Positions 25,969 through 35,273 of a DNA stretch of 64,000 nucleotides are shown piece by piece. Positions within the stretch are counted from its first letter, which is position 1; each line of letters starts with the position of its first letter. The DNA lies in assembly GCA_039822005.1 (NCBI GenBank), contig JBCBMZ010000008.1:1-64000 (forward strand), in the 5' to 3' direction. This DNA is from JBCBDX01 sp039822005. Its GTDB lineage: Bacteria; Pseudomonadota; Alphaproteobacteria; Rhizobiales; Rhizobiaceae. The notes under the pieces were generated by a model. It saw only the letters and a list, made by a program, of their open reading frames with translations, was not told the origin of the DNA and searched no databases. A program made the position numbers and the translations under genes.

Positions 25969-27426
25969 TTATTCGGTATCAGCTTCCTTCGCTTCAACGC
26001 CGTCGTCAGCAGCTTTTTTCTTCGCGGCGGCTTTCTTTTTCGCCGGGGCCTTTTTCTTGGCTTCCTTTTTTGCTGCCTCCAGTTCGTCGTCTTCCTCTTC
26101 TGCAGTCAACTCTTCCTTGGAAACTTTCTTGTCGTCAACCGTCACTTGTGTAAGCAAATAGTCAACGGTCTTTTCCTCAAAGATCGGCGCCCGCAAATTG
26201 GCAACCGCATCGGGGTTCTTCTGGAAAAATTCGTAGATTTCTTTTTCCTGACCCGGATATTGTCGCACCTGGTTCATCAGGGCCTGCTGCATCTCGGTCT
26301 CAGTGACTTGAATGTCTGCTTTTTCGCCAATTTCAGAAAGAACCAGACCAAGGCGCACGCGACGTTCCGCAAGCGCACGATACTCAGCGCGCGCTTCTTC
26401 CTCTGTCGTATCCTCGTCTTCAAATGACTGCCCGGCTTGCTCGAGCTCACGCATGATCTGCGTCCAGATATTATTGAACTCGGTTTCGACGAGCTTTTCC
26501 GGTGAAAGCAAATCATACATGCCGTCGAGCGCATCTAGCAGCTGACGCTTTACTTTCTGGCGGGTGATGTTGCCGAACTGGCTTTCCATTTGTTCACGCA
26601 CAACCGCGCGCAGACGCTCGGCACTCTCAATGCCGAGTTTTGTAGCCAATTCGTCGTTGATCTCAACAGGTTCAGCTTTTTCAACCAGTTTGACCGTCAC
26701 CTCAAAGACAGCGTCTTTTCCGGCCAAGTGCGTCGCCTGATAATTTTCCGGAAAAGTGACGTTTACCTCGGTTTCATCACCGGCTTTCTTGCCGATCAAT
26801 TGATCTTCGAAACCGGGAATGAAAGTGCCGGAACCCAACACAAGCTTCGCATCGTTGTCGGTTCCGCCTTCAAAAGGCTCGCCATCAACCTTGCCGAGAT
26901 AGTCCATGGTGACGCGGTCGCCCTGCGCGGCCTTACCTTTTTTCTCAGAATATTCAGAGGCAGACTGCGCAACCTGTTTTACCTGCTCTTCGACCTCCTC
27001 ATCGGGAATGTCGACAACTTCGCGGGTAATTTTTATGCCCGAATAGTCTTTGACCTCGATGTCAGGAATGACTTCATAGTTGAGAGAAAACTCAAAGTCG
27101 GTTTCACCGCTCAGCACTTTTTGCGCTTCGGCTTCGTCCTCGGTCATGTCAACTTCGGGCGGTGTCGCAGATTTCTCACCGCGATCCGATAGAACCGAAC
27201 GTGGCGACTCGTTTAAAATCTCATTGACAATTTCAGCCATGAACGACTTGCCATACATTTTACGCAAGTGATTGGCTGGCACCTTGCCCGGCCGGAAACC
27301 CTTGAGTTGTACCTTGCCCTTGGCGTCATCAATTTTTTCCGCCAGTTTCGCTTCCAAATCGCCTTTGGGAACGACAATTTTAATCTGACGCTTCAAACCT
27401 TCGTTCAGCGTTTCCGTGACCTGCAT
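25969..27426 (-). CDS. tig: Trigger factor, ribosome-associated chaperone
   Basis: The 485-residue protein has the ribosome-binding N-domain with GFRPGKVP, a central FKBP-type peptidyl-prolyl isomerase domain (GDRVTMDYLGKVDGEPFEGG) and a helical C-domain. It binds the ribosome exit tunnel and shelters nascent chains. The last 45 residues are a Lys/Ala/Asp-rich tail (KKKAPAKKKAAAKKKA), longer than in E. coli and seen in other alphaproteobacteria. The start ATG fits the family. A strong terminator follows, and tRNA-Leu(UAG) lies upstream on the same strand. Confidence 0.98.
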   Translation of the reverse strand: MQVTETLNEGLKRQIKIVVPKGDLEAKLAEKIDDAKGKVQLKGFRPGKVPANHLRKMYGKSFMAEIVNEILNESPRSVLSDRGEKSATPPEVDMTEDEAEAQKVLSGETDFEFSLNYEVIPDIEVKDYSGIKITREVVDIPDEEVEEQVKQVAQSASEYSEKKGKAAQGDRVTMDYLGKVDGEPFEGGTDNDAKLVLGSGTFIPGFEDQLIGKKAGDETEVNVTFPENYQATHLAGKDAVFEVTVKLVEKAEPVEINDELATKLGIESAERLRAVVREQMESQFGNITRQKVKRQLLDALDGMYDLLSPEKLVETEFNNIWTQIMRELEQAGQSFEDEDTTEEEARAEYRALAERRVRLGLVLSEIGEKADIQVTETEMQQALMNQVRQYPGQEKEIYEFFQKNPDAVANLRAPIFEEKTVDYLLTQVTVDDKKVSKEELTAEEEDDELEAAKKEAKKKAPAKKKAAAKKKAADDGVEAKEADTE

Positions 27427-27511
27427 GGTTCACCCTTTAATCATGTCCGCGTGTTGCCTTGTCAAAATGCGCGGCACACGCCCTTCTTGTTCATTCTTGG
27501 CCGGAGGGCCG

Positions 27512-27596
27512 TGGTGCGGATAGAGGGAGTCGAACCCCCACGCCTTGCGGCACTGGAACCTAAATCCAGCGCGTCTACCAGTTCCGCCATATCCGC
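27512..27596 (-). tRNA. tRNA-Leu (anticodon UAG)
   Basis: On the minus strand the acceptor GCGGATA pairs with TATCCGC, followed by discriminator A and encoded CCA (plus TGG at 27512-27514). The anticodon stem CTGGA/TCCAG holds loop TTTAGGT, giving anticodon UAG. A long variable arm and the T-loop GTTCGACTC complete a class II tRNA-Leu. No integrated element is visible at its 3' end, unlike the other tRNA-Leu in the window. Confidence 0.96.
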
Positions 27597-27698
27597 TTGA
27601 CTTATATCGTCGACTTGCAACACCCATCGGCCGCCAGTGGCGCGCTCTATAACACCGGTATCGCGCGGTTCAAACATAAAATGGCGTGCAAACGACCT

Positions 27699-28319
27699 TC
27701 AATAAAGCTGTTCAGTCACAATATTGACGCCGTCTTGGCGGAACGCCTTGATCTGCGCGCTACCATGGTCATCAACAGCAACAATAACCGTTGTTTTTTC
27801 ACCGCCACGCATGCGCGCTTCCAGTTCCGGCGCAAGCTTCTCATTGGTGTAAAATCGGCTGATCCCATAGTCGATTGTCAAGAGTGACCGGGACGTGGGA
27901 TTAAAATCGGCCTCGCCGCGAATGAACAAACCATCTTCCGGACGATCCATCGAAATTGCTGATACCCTATGAAACCCCGCTTCATCCAAACGAAGCAAAA
28001 CATAAATTACTTGATCCTGATAGAAGCGGTCATCAAAGCTCTCTTGCGGCAACGCCTCAAAAAACGCCGTCACCAACTCAGTATCGGGGCGCCCAATTGC
28101 GTAGTTCAAACGCACATAGCGGCCGCGAAGGAGATCGCGCGGGTCAATCGGCTGGGTCTCCAAAACAGCTTCTTGCCCTGCGCGCAAAATCTGTGCGCGG
28201 CTTTCGATCATCCAACCAATCACGCCCACCAAAAAGAGAGACGCAACAATCGCCGCAGGCACAATAAAAGGTCTTGGCGGGAGCGTTTGAACATGCGGGG
28301 TCGTATGCCTGTCAGCCAT
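27699..28319 (-). CDS. GDYXXLXY-family membrane-anchored protein
   Basis: One N-terminal membrane segment precedes a soluble domain with DPRDLLRGRYVRLNYAIG, the family motif DPRDLLRGDYxxLxY. The Asp of GDY is replaced by Arg here. Members are usually found with DUF2157 proteins, and a DUF2157 gene overlaps this one upstream. The function of the pair is not known. ATG 28319 is preferred over ATG 28328 because GGAG lies 9 bases before it, inside the end of the DUF2157 gene. Confidence 0.88.
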   Translation of the reverse strand: MADRHTTPHVQTLPPRPFIVPAAIVASLFLVGVIGWMIESRAQILRAGQEAVLETQPIDPRDLLRGRYVRLNYAIGRPDTELVTAFFEALPQESFDDRFYQDQVIYVLLRLDEAGFHRVSAISMDRPEDGLFIRGEADFNPTSRSLLTIDYGISRFYTNEKLAPELEARMRGGEKTTVIVAVDDHGSAQIKAFRQDGVNIVTEQLY

Positions 28320-29514
28320 CGTGCTCATCTCCTTCGTGCATTGCGTTAAGGCGCCTCTCTACGCGATAAAAAGCAAAGGCCAGAAGCGCCAGGATACCGC
28401 TCAACACGATAAGAATGGCGGACGAGTTCAATAACCCGATGATCGTATCGCCAAACAGAAGCGCAATTTCACCGACAAAAAGAATATAAGCAAAATATCG
28501 AAGCGGGCGGTGCTCAACGCCATGCAAAACCAGCGAGCATACCGAAAAAGCGACGCCGTACGAAATCGCCAAAACAAGAAACAGCGTTTCACGCCAAACC
28601 GCGTGAAGAAAAATAACGGCAACAAGCCCGATCGCAAAAGCAATGCTTACGCCCAGATAGCGGCCAATTGAATTTGGAAGCAGCGCGGGCCGGTAGCGAT
28701 GGATCCCAAGTAGCCAAACCGATGCAATCAAAACAACATGCCACAGAATAATCTTCACCACAGATGGCAAGTCACGGTAGGCGGTGTAGATGACTTCCAA
28801 GACTTCAAAAGCCAACGGGACCAAGCTCAGCAGGGCCGCCAAAGCGCATGCGCGGCGAAGCCATCGATCATTACGAATGTGTGCGACGACAAAACTGAGC
28901 GCAACAATGGCGGCAAAACACACATATGCCCATGATAAGAGGTTCGCGGGCGCGGCACTGTTCAAATACCACCAACTGGCGCAAAACAACGCACCGAGCG
29001 TGACCATGCGGCTGCGCACAAGCGCCCCCGCGATCACCAAACCGACCCCAAAACCGAACATCGCTTTGTCAAGCGAACCGGAAAGATGATACATTTGCCC
29101 CACTAGGGCGACACCCCCGATATAGGCGGCACCCCCGATCGTATATAAAATCTCTTCAAAAAAGGCGGTGTGGCGTGCCCATCCGGCAGCGTTGAGGCGC
29201 GATCCCCCATTTTTTCGGACAATCGCCCCTCCCACAAAACCTAAAATGATGAGAATGGCGATACCGCAGACTTTAACGAGCCGCGGGATGGCATCCCAGT
29301 TGGCGGCAATGGACAGCAAAATACCGGCAACGAAGGAAAGGACGGCAAAAACGGCCAAGACTTTAAAAAATGAAAACCTGCTTTTTTCGCCCTTCGTCAA
29401 TATGCCGGGGCTGGTCTTAGAGACGACATCTGCACGTAAAACGTCAGCTGTCGACTCATCGATTACGCCGCGCTTTAACCAATCGTTAATTTGTCGCTCG
29501 AGCAAAGTGGCCAT
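28312..29514 (-). CDS. DUF2157 multi-pass membrane protein
   Basis: The cytosolic N-terminus (ERQINDWLKRGVIDESTADVL) is the typical DUF2157 start, followed by about ten membrane segments to residue 385 and a short charged tail. The 400-residue length fits. The protein is always or often encoded beside a GDYXXLXY protein, as here, where the genes overlap by 8 bases, so the two are probably one inner-membrane complex. Its function is unknown. Confidence 0.9.
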   Translation of the reverse strand: MATLLERQINDWLKRGVIDESTADVLRADVVSKTSPGILTKGEKSRFSFFKVLAVFAVLSFVAGILLSIAANWDAIPRLVKVCGIAILIILGFVGGAIVRKNGGSRLNAAGWARHTAFFEEILYTIGGAAYIGGVALVGQMYHLSGSLDKAMFGFGVGLVIAGALVRSRMVTLGALFCASWWYLNSAAPANLLSWAYVCFAAIVALSFVVAHIRNDRWLRRACALAALLSLVPLAFEVLEVIYTAYRDLPSVVKIILWHVVLIASVWLLGIHRYRPALLPNSIGRYLGVSIAFAIGLVAVIFLHAVWRETLFLVLAISYGVAFSVCSLVLHGVEHRPLRYFAYILFVGEIALLFGDTIIGLLNSSAILIVLSGILALLAFAFYRVERRLNAMHEGDEHDG

Positions 29515-29705
29515 CTGACGTCTATATCTCTTTCATTTCAGCAATTTACGCTTTCCTGGACATTCTTGATTGTGACAAATGTGGCATTTTTGCGCGATGC
29601 ACAATCGCATGCGTCCCATGCAGTTTTGTGACTACAAAAGAGGCAAATTGAGCGTATTTTAGGCTATGCAAACAACAACAAAAATCAATGCACAAGGAAA
29701 CCACG

Positions 29706-29852
29706 ATGAACTTTACAAACTCACTGCGCCAGTGGCGCAAAGTACGCCAAACTGAAAACGAATTGTACCGCTTGTCTACACGCGAATTGGACGACCTCGG
29801 CATCTCCCGCGCCGATATCCCTACAATCGCACGTCAAGCACTCAACCACTAA
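29706..29852 (+). CDS. DUF1127 small protein
   Basis: This 48-residue protein reads MNFTNSLRQWRKVRQTEN followed by LYRLSTRELDDLGISRADI, the DUF1127 signature of an Arg-rich helix and an L-x-D-x-GI-x-R-x-DI end. DUF1127 proteins are common in alphaproteobacteria and several affect RNA turnover and phosphate or carbon metabolism. An AAGGAAACCACG site lies before the ATG. The gene stands alone between a divergent DUF2157 gene and a strong bidirectional terminator. Confidence 0.9.
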   Translation: MNFTNSLRQWRKVRQTENELYRLSTRELDDLGISRADIPTIARQALNH

Positions 29853-29939
29853 TCTCCGGCGCTAGTCAGCTTGGTCCTCCCCCAGCTGAAACGCCGAAGT
29901 GGCCGCCGATCCTCCTCCCAAAAGGCGGCCTTGGAGATG

Positions 29940-29976
29940 AAAAGCCCGACGGCCAAATGGCCGCGGGCTTTTTTAT
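29940..29976. terminator. Bidirectional rho-independent terminator
   Basis: AAAAGCCCG and CGGGCTTTTTT flank a stem-loop whose inner part (GGCCAAATGGCC) is also paired. Both strands carry a T-run, so it can end the DUF1127 transcript rightward and the inositol-phosphatase-like transcript leftward, whose stop codon is at 29977. Confidence 0.85.
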
Positions 29977-30804
29977 TTATGCAGTCTTGAAAAGCGTGTC
30001 TCGGATGACGGTCCAACTTGCCTGATCCGGTGCAGCCAAAAGGCCACCATCAAGTGTTGTGCAATCATAGGCGCTACCGTCGAAGCGGGCATGGTAACCG
30101 CCTGCCTCCTGGTGAATGAGGGTGCCGGCCAGATGGTCCCATGGGTTGAGTTTGGCGTACATCACAAAATGACATCCGCCAGTCGCTGCCAACCAATATT
30201 CATGGGCAGCGCAGCGGAAACCAAAACCGGTTTTGAAATTGCCCATGTTGCGCAGAACTTTTTCCTTCAAATCAGGCTCCAGATAGTACCAAGATGATGA
30301 ACCACCCATCTCACCAACCGGTGCCGGCTCGCTCACAGCTATCGGTTTTGTGGAACCATCGACCCAACGCATATGCGCGCCATGGCCGCGTCTGGCATAA
30401 ATCCAATTGTCGCCCACCGGATCAAAAATAATACCCGCCATGGTGACACCGTTTTCGACAATGGCACACATCACACCAAACAAAGGGATACCGCGGGCAA
30501 AGTTGAATGTGCCATCAACCGGATCGAGCACAAATGCCAGCTCAGCAGCCGCCAATCCATCGAGGATTGAAGGATCTTCGCTGTAAGCCTCTTCACCGAC
30601 CACCAGCGCATCGGGAAACACCTGTTTGATGCGGGCCGTCATGAGTTTTTCAGCCAAAATGTCAGCTTGCGTCACCAAGTCAATCGATGATGTCTTCTGC
30701 TCGATATCGTCGGCGCCAAGATTGCGAAAACGCGGCAGGATTTCTTCCTTGGCAGCCTCTCGCATCAACTCAGCCATCCATGTCAAATCATCGTTCGAAA
30801 CCAT
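29977..30804 (-). CDS. Inositol monophosphatase family phosphatase
   Basis: The 275-residue enzyme has the lithium-sensitive phosphatase motifs: the metal-binding GEEAYSED, FVLDPVDGTFNFARG and the C-terminal NPWDHLAGTLIHQEAGG. Family members hydrolyse inositol phosphates, PAP (CysQ), histidinol phosphate or fructose bisphosphate; the exact substrate cannot be assigned here. ATG 30804 follows AAAAAGGGGA. The upstream extension to 31206 is antisense to trmFO. The gene is divergent from trmFO. Confidence 0.92.
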   Translation of the reverse strand: MVSNDDLTWMAELMREAAKEEILPRFRNLGADDIEQKTSSIDLVTQADILAEKLMTARIKQVFPDALVVGEEAYSEDPSILDGLAAAELAFVLDPVDGTFNFARGIPLFGVMCAIVENGVTMAGIIFDPVGDNWIYARRGHGAHMRWVDGSTKPIAVSEPAPVGEMGGSSSWYYLEPDLKEKVLRNMGNFKTGFGFRCAAHEYWLAATGGCHFVMYAKLNPWDHLAGTLIHQEAGGYHARFDGSAYDCTTLDGGLLAAPDQASWTVIRDTLFKTA

Positions 30805-30856
30805 TGGTATCCCCTTTTTAGGCAGCTCTAACAAATGCCAGCGGCTTATCAAGCGA

Positions 30857-30886
30857 ATGACGTCGCAGTGGATGACGTCGCAGCAG
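30857..30886. repeat. Two tandem 15-base repeats in the trmFO upstream region
   Basis: ATGACGTCGCAGTGG is followed directly by ATGACGTCGCAGCAG, matching at 13 of 15 positions. They lie in the 138-base divergent spacer between the phosphatase gene and trmFO. They may be a replication slip or a paired protein-binding site; nothing else supports either. Confidence 0.4.
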
Positions 30887-30942
30887 TTGAAAAGGCAAGG
30901 TTTGAATTTGAAGCAGCGCACCAAACCCGCTAGACCTGCCTC

Positions 30943-32370
30943 ATGAGCATGAAACCCATTCATATAGTTGGCGCGGGTCTTGCCGGCTCCGAGGCGGCCT
31001 GGCAAATCGCCACGCGCGGTATACCGGTCATTTTGCACGAGATGCGCGGTGTGCGCGGAACCGAGGCGCACCACACCTATGATTGTGCAGAGCTGGTCTG
31101 TTCCAATTCCTTCCGCTCCGATGACGCGGAACTCAATGCCGTTGGCTTGATCCACGCGGAAATGCGGCTGGCTGACTCCTTGATCATGGCCTGTGCCGAT
31201 GCACATCAGGTGCCTGCAGGTTCTGCGCTTGCAGTCGACCGCAACGGGTTTTCAGCGGCAGTAACCGCCAAGCTGGCAGCCCATCCGAATATCAACATCG
31301 CGCGTGAAGAAGTCACCGGCCTGCCGCCGGTCGACTGGGGTCAGACGATCATCGCCACGGGGCCACTGACAGCACCAGGTCTTGCCGATGCCATACGGGA
31401 TGAAACGGGCGAGGATGCGCTTGCCTTTTTCGACGCCATCGCGCCGATTGTGCACACCGACAGCATCAATATGGACGTGGCCTGGTTCCAATCGCGCTAT
31501 GACAAGGTTGGCCCAGGCGGGACAGGCAAAGACTATATCAACTGCCCCGTGGACGAAGCACAATATAATACATTTATCGATGCACTCATCGACGGCGATA
31601 AGACCGAGTTCAAAAAATGGGAAGGTACGCCTTATTTTGACGGCTGTCTGCCCATCGAGGTCATGGCAGAACGCGGCCGCGAGACCCTGCGCCACGGCCC
31701 CATGAAACCCATGGGCCTGACCAACGCCCACAACCCGACCGTCAAACCCTATGCGGTTGTGCAACTACGACAAGACAATGCGCTGGGCACCCTCTACAAC
31801 ATGGTCGGTTTTCAAACGAAGCTGCGTTACGGCGCACAAGCCGACATTTTCCGCATGATCCCCGGATTGGAGAATGCCGAATTTGCCCGCCTCGGCGGCA
31901 TTCACCGCAACACCTATCTCAACTCGCCCACATTACTGGCCGGTGATCTTTCCCTGAAATCACGCGATGGCTTGCGTTTTGCCGGGCAAATAACGGGCTG
32001 TGAAGGTTATGTGGAAAGCGCGGCCATCGGGCTTTTGGCGGGCCGGTTCGCGAGCGCCGAGCAAATTGGTGAAACGCCGGATTTGCCCCCAAAAACAACG
32101 GCTTTCGGCGCTTTGTTGAATCACATCACCGACGGCCATATCAGCAATGATGAAGAGCACGGCAAACGCTCTTTCCAGCCGATGAACATCAATTTCGGCC
32201 TATTCCCGCCTCTACCGGAGGGGACTGTGAAAAAACCGGAAGGTTGGCAGGGAAAATTCCGCGGCAAGGACAAAGCCCAGGCGAAAAAGCGGGCTATGAC
32301 ATCAAGAGCGATGGCGGATGCAAAGGATTGGTTGGGAGTTGATAGCGTAAGGCTGGTAGCAGCGGAGTAG
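30943..32370 (+). CDS. trmFO: Folate-dependent tRNA m5U54 methyltransferase TrmFO
   Basis: The 475-residue flavoprotein starts with PIHIVGAGLAGSEAAWQIA and contains the family pieces CAELVCSNSFRSDD, FNCPVDEAQY-like YINCPVDEAQYNTF, and the C-terminal AGQITGCEGYVESAA with FQPMNINFGLFPPL. TrmFO uses methylenetetrahydrofolate and FAD to make ribothymidine at position 54 of tRNA. The start is ATG 30943, or ATG 30949 two codons on. It closes the core-like left part of the window; accessory DNA begins after its stop. Confidence 0.97.
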   Translation: MSMKPIHIVGAGLAGSEAAWQIATRGIPVILHEMRGVRGTEAHHTYDCAELVCSNSFRSDDAELNAVGLIHAEMRLADSLIMACADAHQVPAGSALAVDRNGFSAAVTAKLAAHPNINIAREEVTGLPPVDWGQTIIATGPLTAPGLADAIRDETGEDALAFFDAIAPIVHTDSINMDVAWFQSRYDKVGPGGTGKDYINCPVDEAQYNTFIDALIDGDKTEFKKWEGTPYFDGCLPIEVMAERGRETLRHGPMKPMGLTNAHNPTVKPYAVVQLRQDNALGTLYNMVGFQTKLRYGAQADIFRMIPGLENAEFARLGGIHRNTYLNSPTLLAGDLSLKSRDGLRFAGQITGCEGYVESAAIGLLAGRFASAEQIGETPDLPPKTTAFGALLNHITDGHISNDEEHGKRSFQPMNINFGLFPPLPEGTVKKPEGWQGKFRGKDKAQAKKRAMTSRAMADAKDWLGVDSVRLVAAE

Positions 32371-32683
32371 TGTTCAAGACCCGCTGACGGAACAATAATG
32401 GCCCCAAACGAAGCCTTAAGCGATAGTAAATGTCCGGTTAAAGCTCAGTTCGAGACATTGCACGTGCTAATCTACATGGGCATTCTCGGCCCGAAGCCGA
32501 CTTTTGACACCGGCTAGTATTTCTGCGGCGCGACGCTCCAAACCGGACATTGACGGTTAGTTGTCCCCTAAGCTTTCAATCTAACTCTCTTCGCACCTCT
32601 TTAATGTGTCCTAGCGCTTGAAGTTTGACTCGTGCCATGGGTTGCGCACATCCTCATATACTCACGCAAAGAGGATTGTTGAC
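32371..32683. repeat. Gene-free spacer with dispersed degenerate repeat
   Basis: No credible gene lies in these 313 bases. The spacer contains GGCCCGAAGCCGAC (32488-32501), which recurs exactly at 35020-35033, and GCATTCTCGGCCC (32480-32492), which recurs exactly at 40255-40267. The surrounding sequence in all three places looks like variants of one mosaic spacer repeat. The last 25 bases hold the ribosome site of the MBL gene. Confidence 0.55.
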
Positions 32684-34174
32684 ATGGCTACTTGGAAGTT
32701 CGTTGGGTGGAGCGAGGCCGAGGGATATACCACGGAAACCGGGAACAAGACCGCAGCACATTTGCTCTGGGGGGACCGTGTTGAAGTGCTGCAAAACGCT
32801 ACGTCCAGAACCAAGGTGCGCGCCAGAGGGCGCAATCGGACATTCTGGGTCGATAACGACGCTTTGAAAGGTAAGGCCCTTTTGGAGATATATTTTATTG
32901 ATGTTGGGCAAGGCGACGGCATACTGATTGTCACCCCGGAAAGAAAGCACGTTCTTGTTGATGGGGGCTATCCGAGGCGTTCCCAGAACACTGGCAAAAG
33001 CGCCGCTGATTTCGTTGATTGGAAATTCTACGACGATTATGGCGAAGACACGGTTAAGCTGGATGCGATGATCTCATCGCACAACGACATGGACCACTAT
33101 GGCGGGTTGGATGATCTTCTGGACGTTCAGCAAGAGGACGAGCTTCATTGCCAGGATGTGGAGGTGGAAAGGTTTTATCACGCCGGGCTGTCATGGTGGA
33201 GCACACCTGCAAAAAATCGGTACTTGGGTAGTACAACAAAAGTCGGCTCTAAGTCTTACTTTACTGATCTTTTGACGACAAGAACGGCTGCGGTTCAGCA
33301 GGTGAAGTCATCCGCCAATCCGCGTCTTCAGGGAATGTGGGCAAAATTCATTTCCAAGCTAATCGCTACCAATCGGCCTGACGGTGGAAGCACGTTATTC
33401 GAGCGGTTGAGCAACAGGGCTGGGGGGCTGCAAGAGTTGAACGAGACCGACTTGGAATTCCACGTTTTAGGTCCCATCGAACAAAACACTTCATCTGGCC
33501 CCGGTTTGGAACGCTTAGCTGGCGGAAACTCCCAAAATACAAACGGCCACAGTATTACCTTGAGACTGGACTATTTGTCCGCTCGCATACTTCTGACTGG
33601 TGATTTGAACCAACGAAGCCAGCATGCACTGCTGAAAGCTTATGCCGGAAATGAAAAGGTCTTCATGGCAGATGTCTCAAAGGCGTGTCACCACGGCAGC
33701 GACGATGTGTCGTTGGAGTTTCTTTCACGCGTCAATCCGAGCGCAACGATTATCTCTTCCGGTGATGCCGAAGGCCACGATCACCCAAGACCAAGTATCG
33801 TAGGCGCAAGTGGCGTTACTGGATATTTGACGATCAAAGACGATCAAATTCAGACCCCGCTGGTGTATTCTACTGAACTCGCCCGCTCGGTCAGCCTTGG
33901 AGTGCCCAACAAGCTTCGAGTCGCGCAAAGCAACGGATCAACCAAGACTGTTAGCGGAAAGCTCTTCGAAGACAGCGTTATTCACTTCTCCGAAACTAAA
34001 CCTGGAGCCTTGAACAAACAAAAGAAACAACGCCAACTTGGACGAACCTATGTCGTAGCTGGTCAGGTATACGGTCTTGTAAACGTGCGAACAGATGGCA
34101 AGAAAATCATGTGCGCCACTATGAACGAAGGAAACGGAACCTGGCAAATTAAGTCATTCGATGCACGTTTTTGA
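32684..34174 (+). CDS. SH3-like plus metallo-beta-lactamase-fold protein, ComEC-like
   Basis: The 496-residue protein has an SH3-like N-terminus (VEVLQNATSRTKVRARGRN, residues 34-52), then an MBL domain of the ComEC/Rec2 kind: IYFIDVGQGDGILIV (69-83), the metal motif SHNDMDHYGG (132-141), SKACHHGSDD and a SSGDAEGHDHPRPS stretch. There is no signal peptide or membrane segment, so this is a soluble cytosolic hydrolase rather than a DNA channel. A C-terminal beta-rich segment (about 430-496) may be a second SH3-like unit. ATG 32684 follows CACGCAAAGAGG. The substrate is unknown; nuclease, phosphodiesterase and defence roles are possible. Confidence 0.85.
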   Translation: MATWKFVGWSEAEGYTTETGNKTAAHLLWGDRVEVLQNATSRTKVRARGRNRTFWVDNDALKGKALLEIYFIDVGQGDGILIVTPERKHVLVDGGYPRRSQNTGKSAADFVDWKFYDDYGEDTVKLDAMISSHNDMDHYGGLDDLLDVQQEDELHCQDVEVERFYHAGLSWWSTPAKNRYLGSTTKVGSKSYFTDLLTTRTAAVQQVKSSANPRLQGMWAKFISKLIATNRPDGGSTLFERLSNRAGGLQELNETDLEFHVLGPIEQNTSSGPGLERLAGGNSQNTNGHSITLRLDYLSARILLTGDLNQRSQHALLKAYAGNEKVFMADVSKACHHGSDDVSLEFLSRVNPSATIISSGDAEGHDHPRPSIVGASGVTGYLTIKDDQIQTPLVYSTELARSVSLGVPNKLRVAQSNGSTKTVSGKLFEDSVIHFSETKPGALNKQKKQRQLGRTYVVAGQVYGLVNVRTDGKKIMCATMNEGNGTWQIKSFDARF

Positions 34175-34370
34175 TAAATTTTCTGGTCATTGCTAAAGCG
34201 GCCTGACCTGCCATTTAATAGTTACTAGACTCACTGCGGCGCAGCCCGCCGAAGCAGACATTCACCGAAGTTTCTAGCGCACTCGCCCGGCCACTATCAG
34301 CCGACACAACCAATGTTGTGCTATTGCTCGTTAGGACCCATGGTTGAGCCAACCGGCGGAGGCATAAACT

Positions 34371-35006
34371 ATGTTGATCGACAAAGTACTGGATAGCAGG
34401 TTCGTAAGAGTTGCTGATACTTTAGGTAAATTAGCTATCTTCTTTGCTATCGCGACGTGGATCGCGGAAATTGACGACCGCGCAGCCGAGCGTGAGAACT
34501 TGCGAAAAGAAAAGCTCTACAAAGCATTTTCGATTTTATCTGATCAGACCTTTTTACAAGTGGGCGGCGAAATCCCATCCTTGGCTCTCAAAGAGATCGT
34601 GGCCGAAGGAGTGAGCCTCAAAGGCATCCAACTCACGGGAGGGCTTTATGAGAACATAGATCTCAGCGGAATTGACTTGGCCGACGCTTGGATCGACGAA
34701 GCCGCATTCAAAAATGTAGATTTCTCGTCAGCGACACTCACGGACGTTGTCCTGGAAGATATGATCTTTGATGGTTCCGATTTTTCTGGAGCCGATTTTT
34801 CAGGTGCGATCTTGAAACTTGTCGATTTCAGCAAGTCCACGGGCTTGACACCTAGCCAGTTCAGGGGAGCTGCGATTTGCTCCGATGTTGTCTTTCCTAC
34901 GGGATTCAACCTCAACGAAGTCGACGAAACAGGTAACAGGGTAGCTAGGCACTATGCCCGATACACCAACGATTACTGGAAGACCATTCTGGATGAGTGT
35001 GTTTGA
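34371..35006 (+). CDS. Membrane-anchored pentapeptide-repeat protein
   Basis: One membrane segment near residues 18-33 is followed by a charged helix (AAERENLRKEKLYKAF) and a run of A(D/N)LxX-type pentapeptides: NIDLSGIDLADAWI, NVDFSSATLTDVVL, GSDFSGADFSGAIL. These should form a right-handed quadrilateral beta helix of about four to five coils. The C-terminal 55 residues are unrecognised. Such proteins act as scaffolds, gyrase-protecting DNA mimics or signalling platforms. GGAGG lies before the ATG. It sits between the MBL gene and the 16-residue-repeat gene, all on the same strand. Confidence 0.85.
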   Translation: MLIDKVLDSRFVRVADTLGKLAIFFAIATWIAEIDDRAAERENLRKEKLYKAFSILSDQTFLQVGGEIPSLALKEIVAEGVSLKGIQLTGGLYENIDLSGIDLADAWIDEAAFKNVDFSSATLTDVVLEDMIFDGSDFSGADFSGAILKLVDFSKSTGLTPSQFRGAAICSDVVFPTGFNLNEVDETGNRVARHYARYTNDYWKTILDECV

Positions 35007-35273
35007 AAATGACGGTGCCGGCCCGAAGCCGACATCCGGCAGTTGATCGCGATGCTGCAGCTGCAACCCAGACTGCAGACATTCATTGCAGCAGCTCTGC
35101 ATCAATGAAAATGTATGTCAGGATAGCAGGCGCCGTGTGCATCCGGTGTTGACCACAAAACGGTAAGACTCAGTTAAAACCACTCACTTAGAAAGCCAAA
35201 GAACGCTCCATACCCTTTCGTTATTATCGGACTTTGCCTAAGAATTACCTTACCACGCAAAGAGGTTGAGAGA
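35007..35273. repeat. Spacer with dispersed degenerate repeat pieces
   Basis: The spacer has no gene. It holds GGCCCGAAGCCGAC at 35020-35033 (also 32488-32501) and TCGCGATGCTGCAG at 35047-35060 (also 40290-40303). Its right end carries CACGCAAAGAGG at 35254-35265, the same 12 bases that precede the MBL start. Confidence 0.5.

Noticed and set aside
32684..34174. MBL protein as true ComEC DNA-uptake channel
   Set aside because: It has no membrane segments and no competence domain; only the soluble MBL-type motifs are shared.
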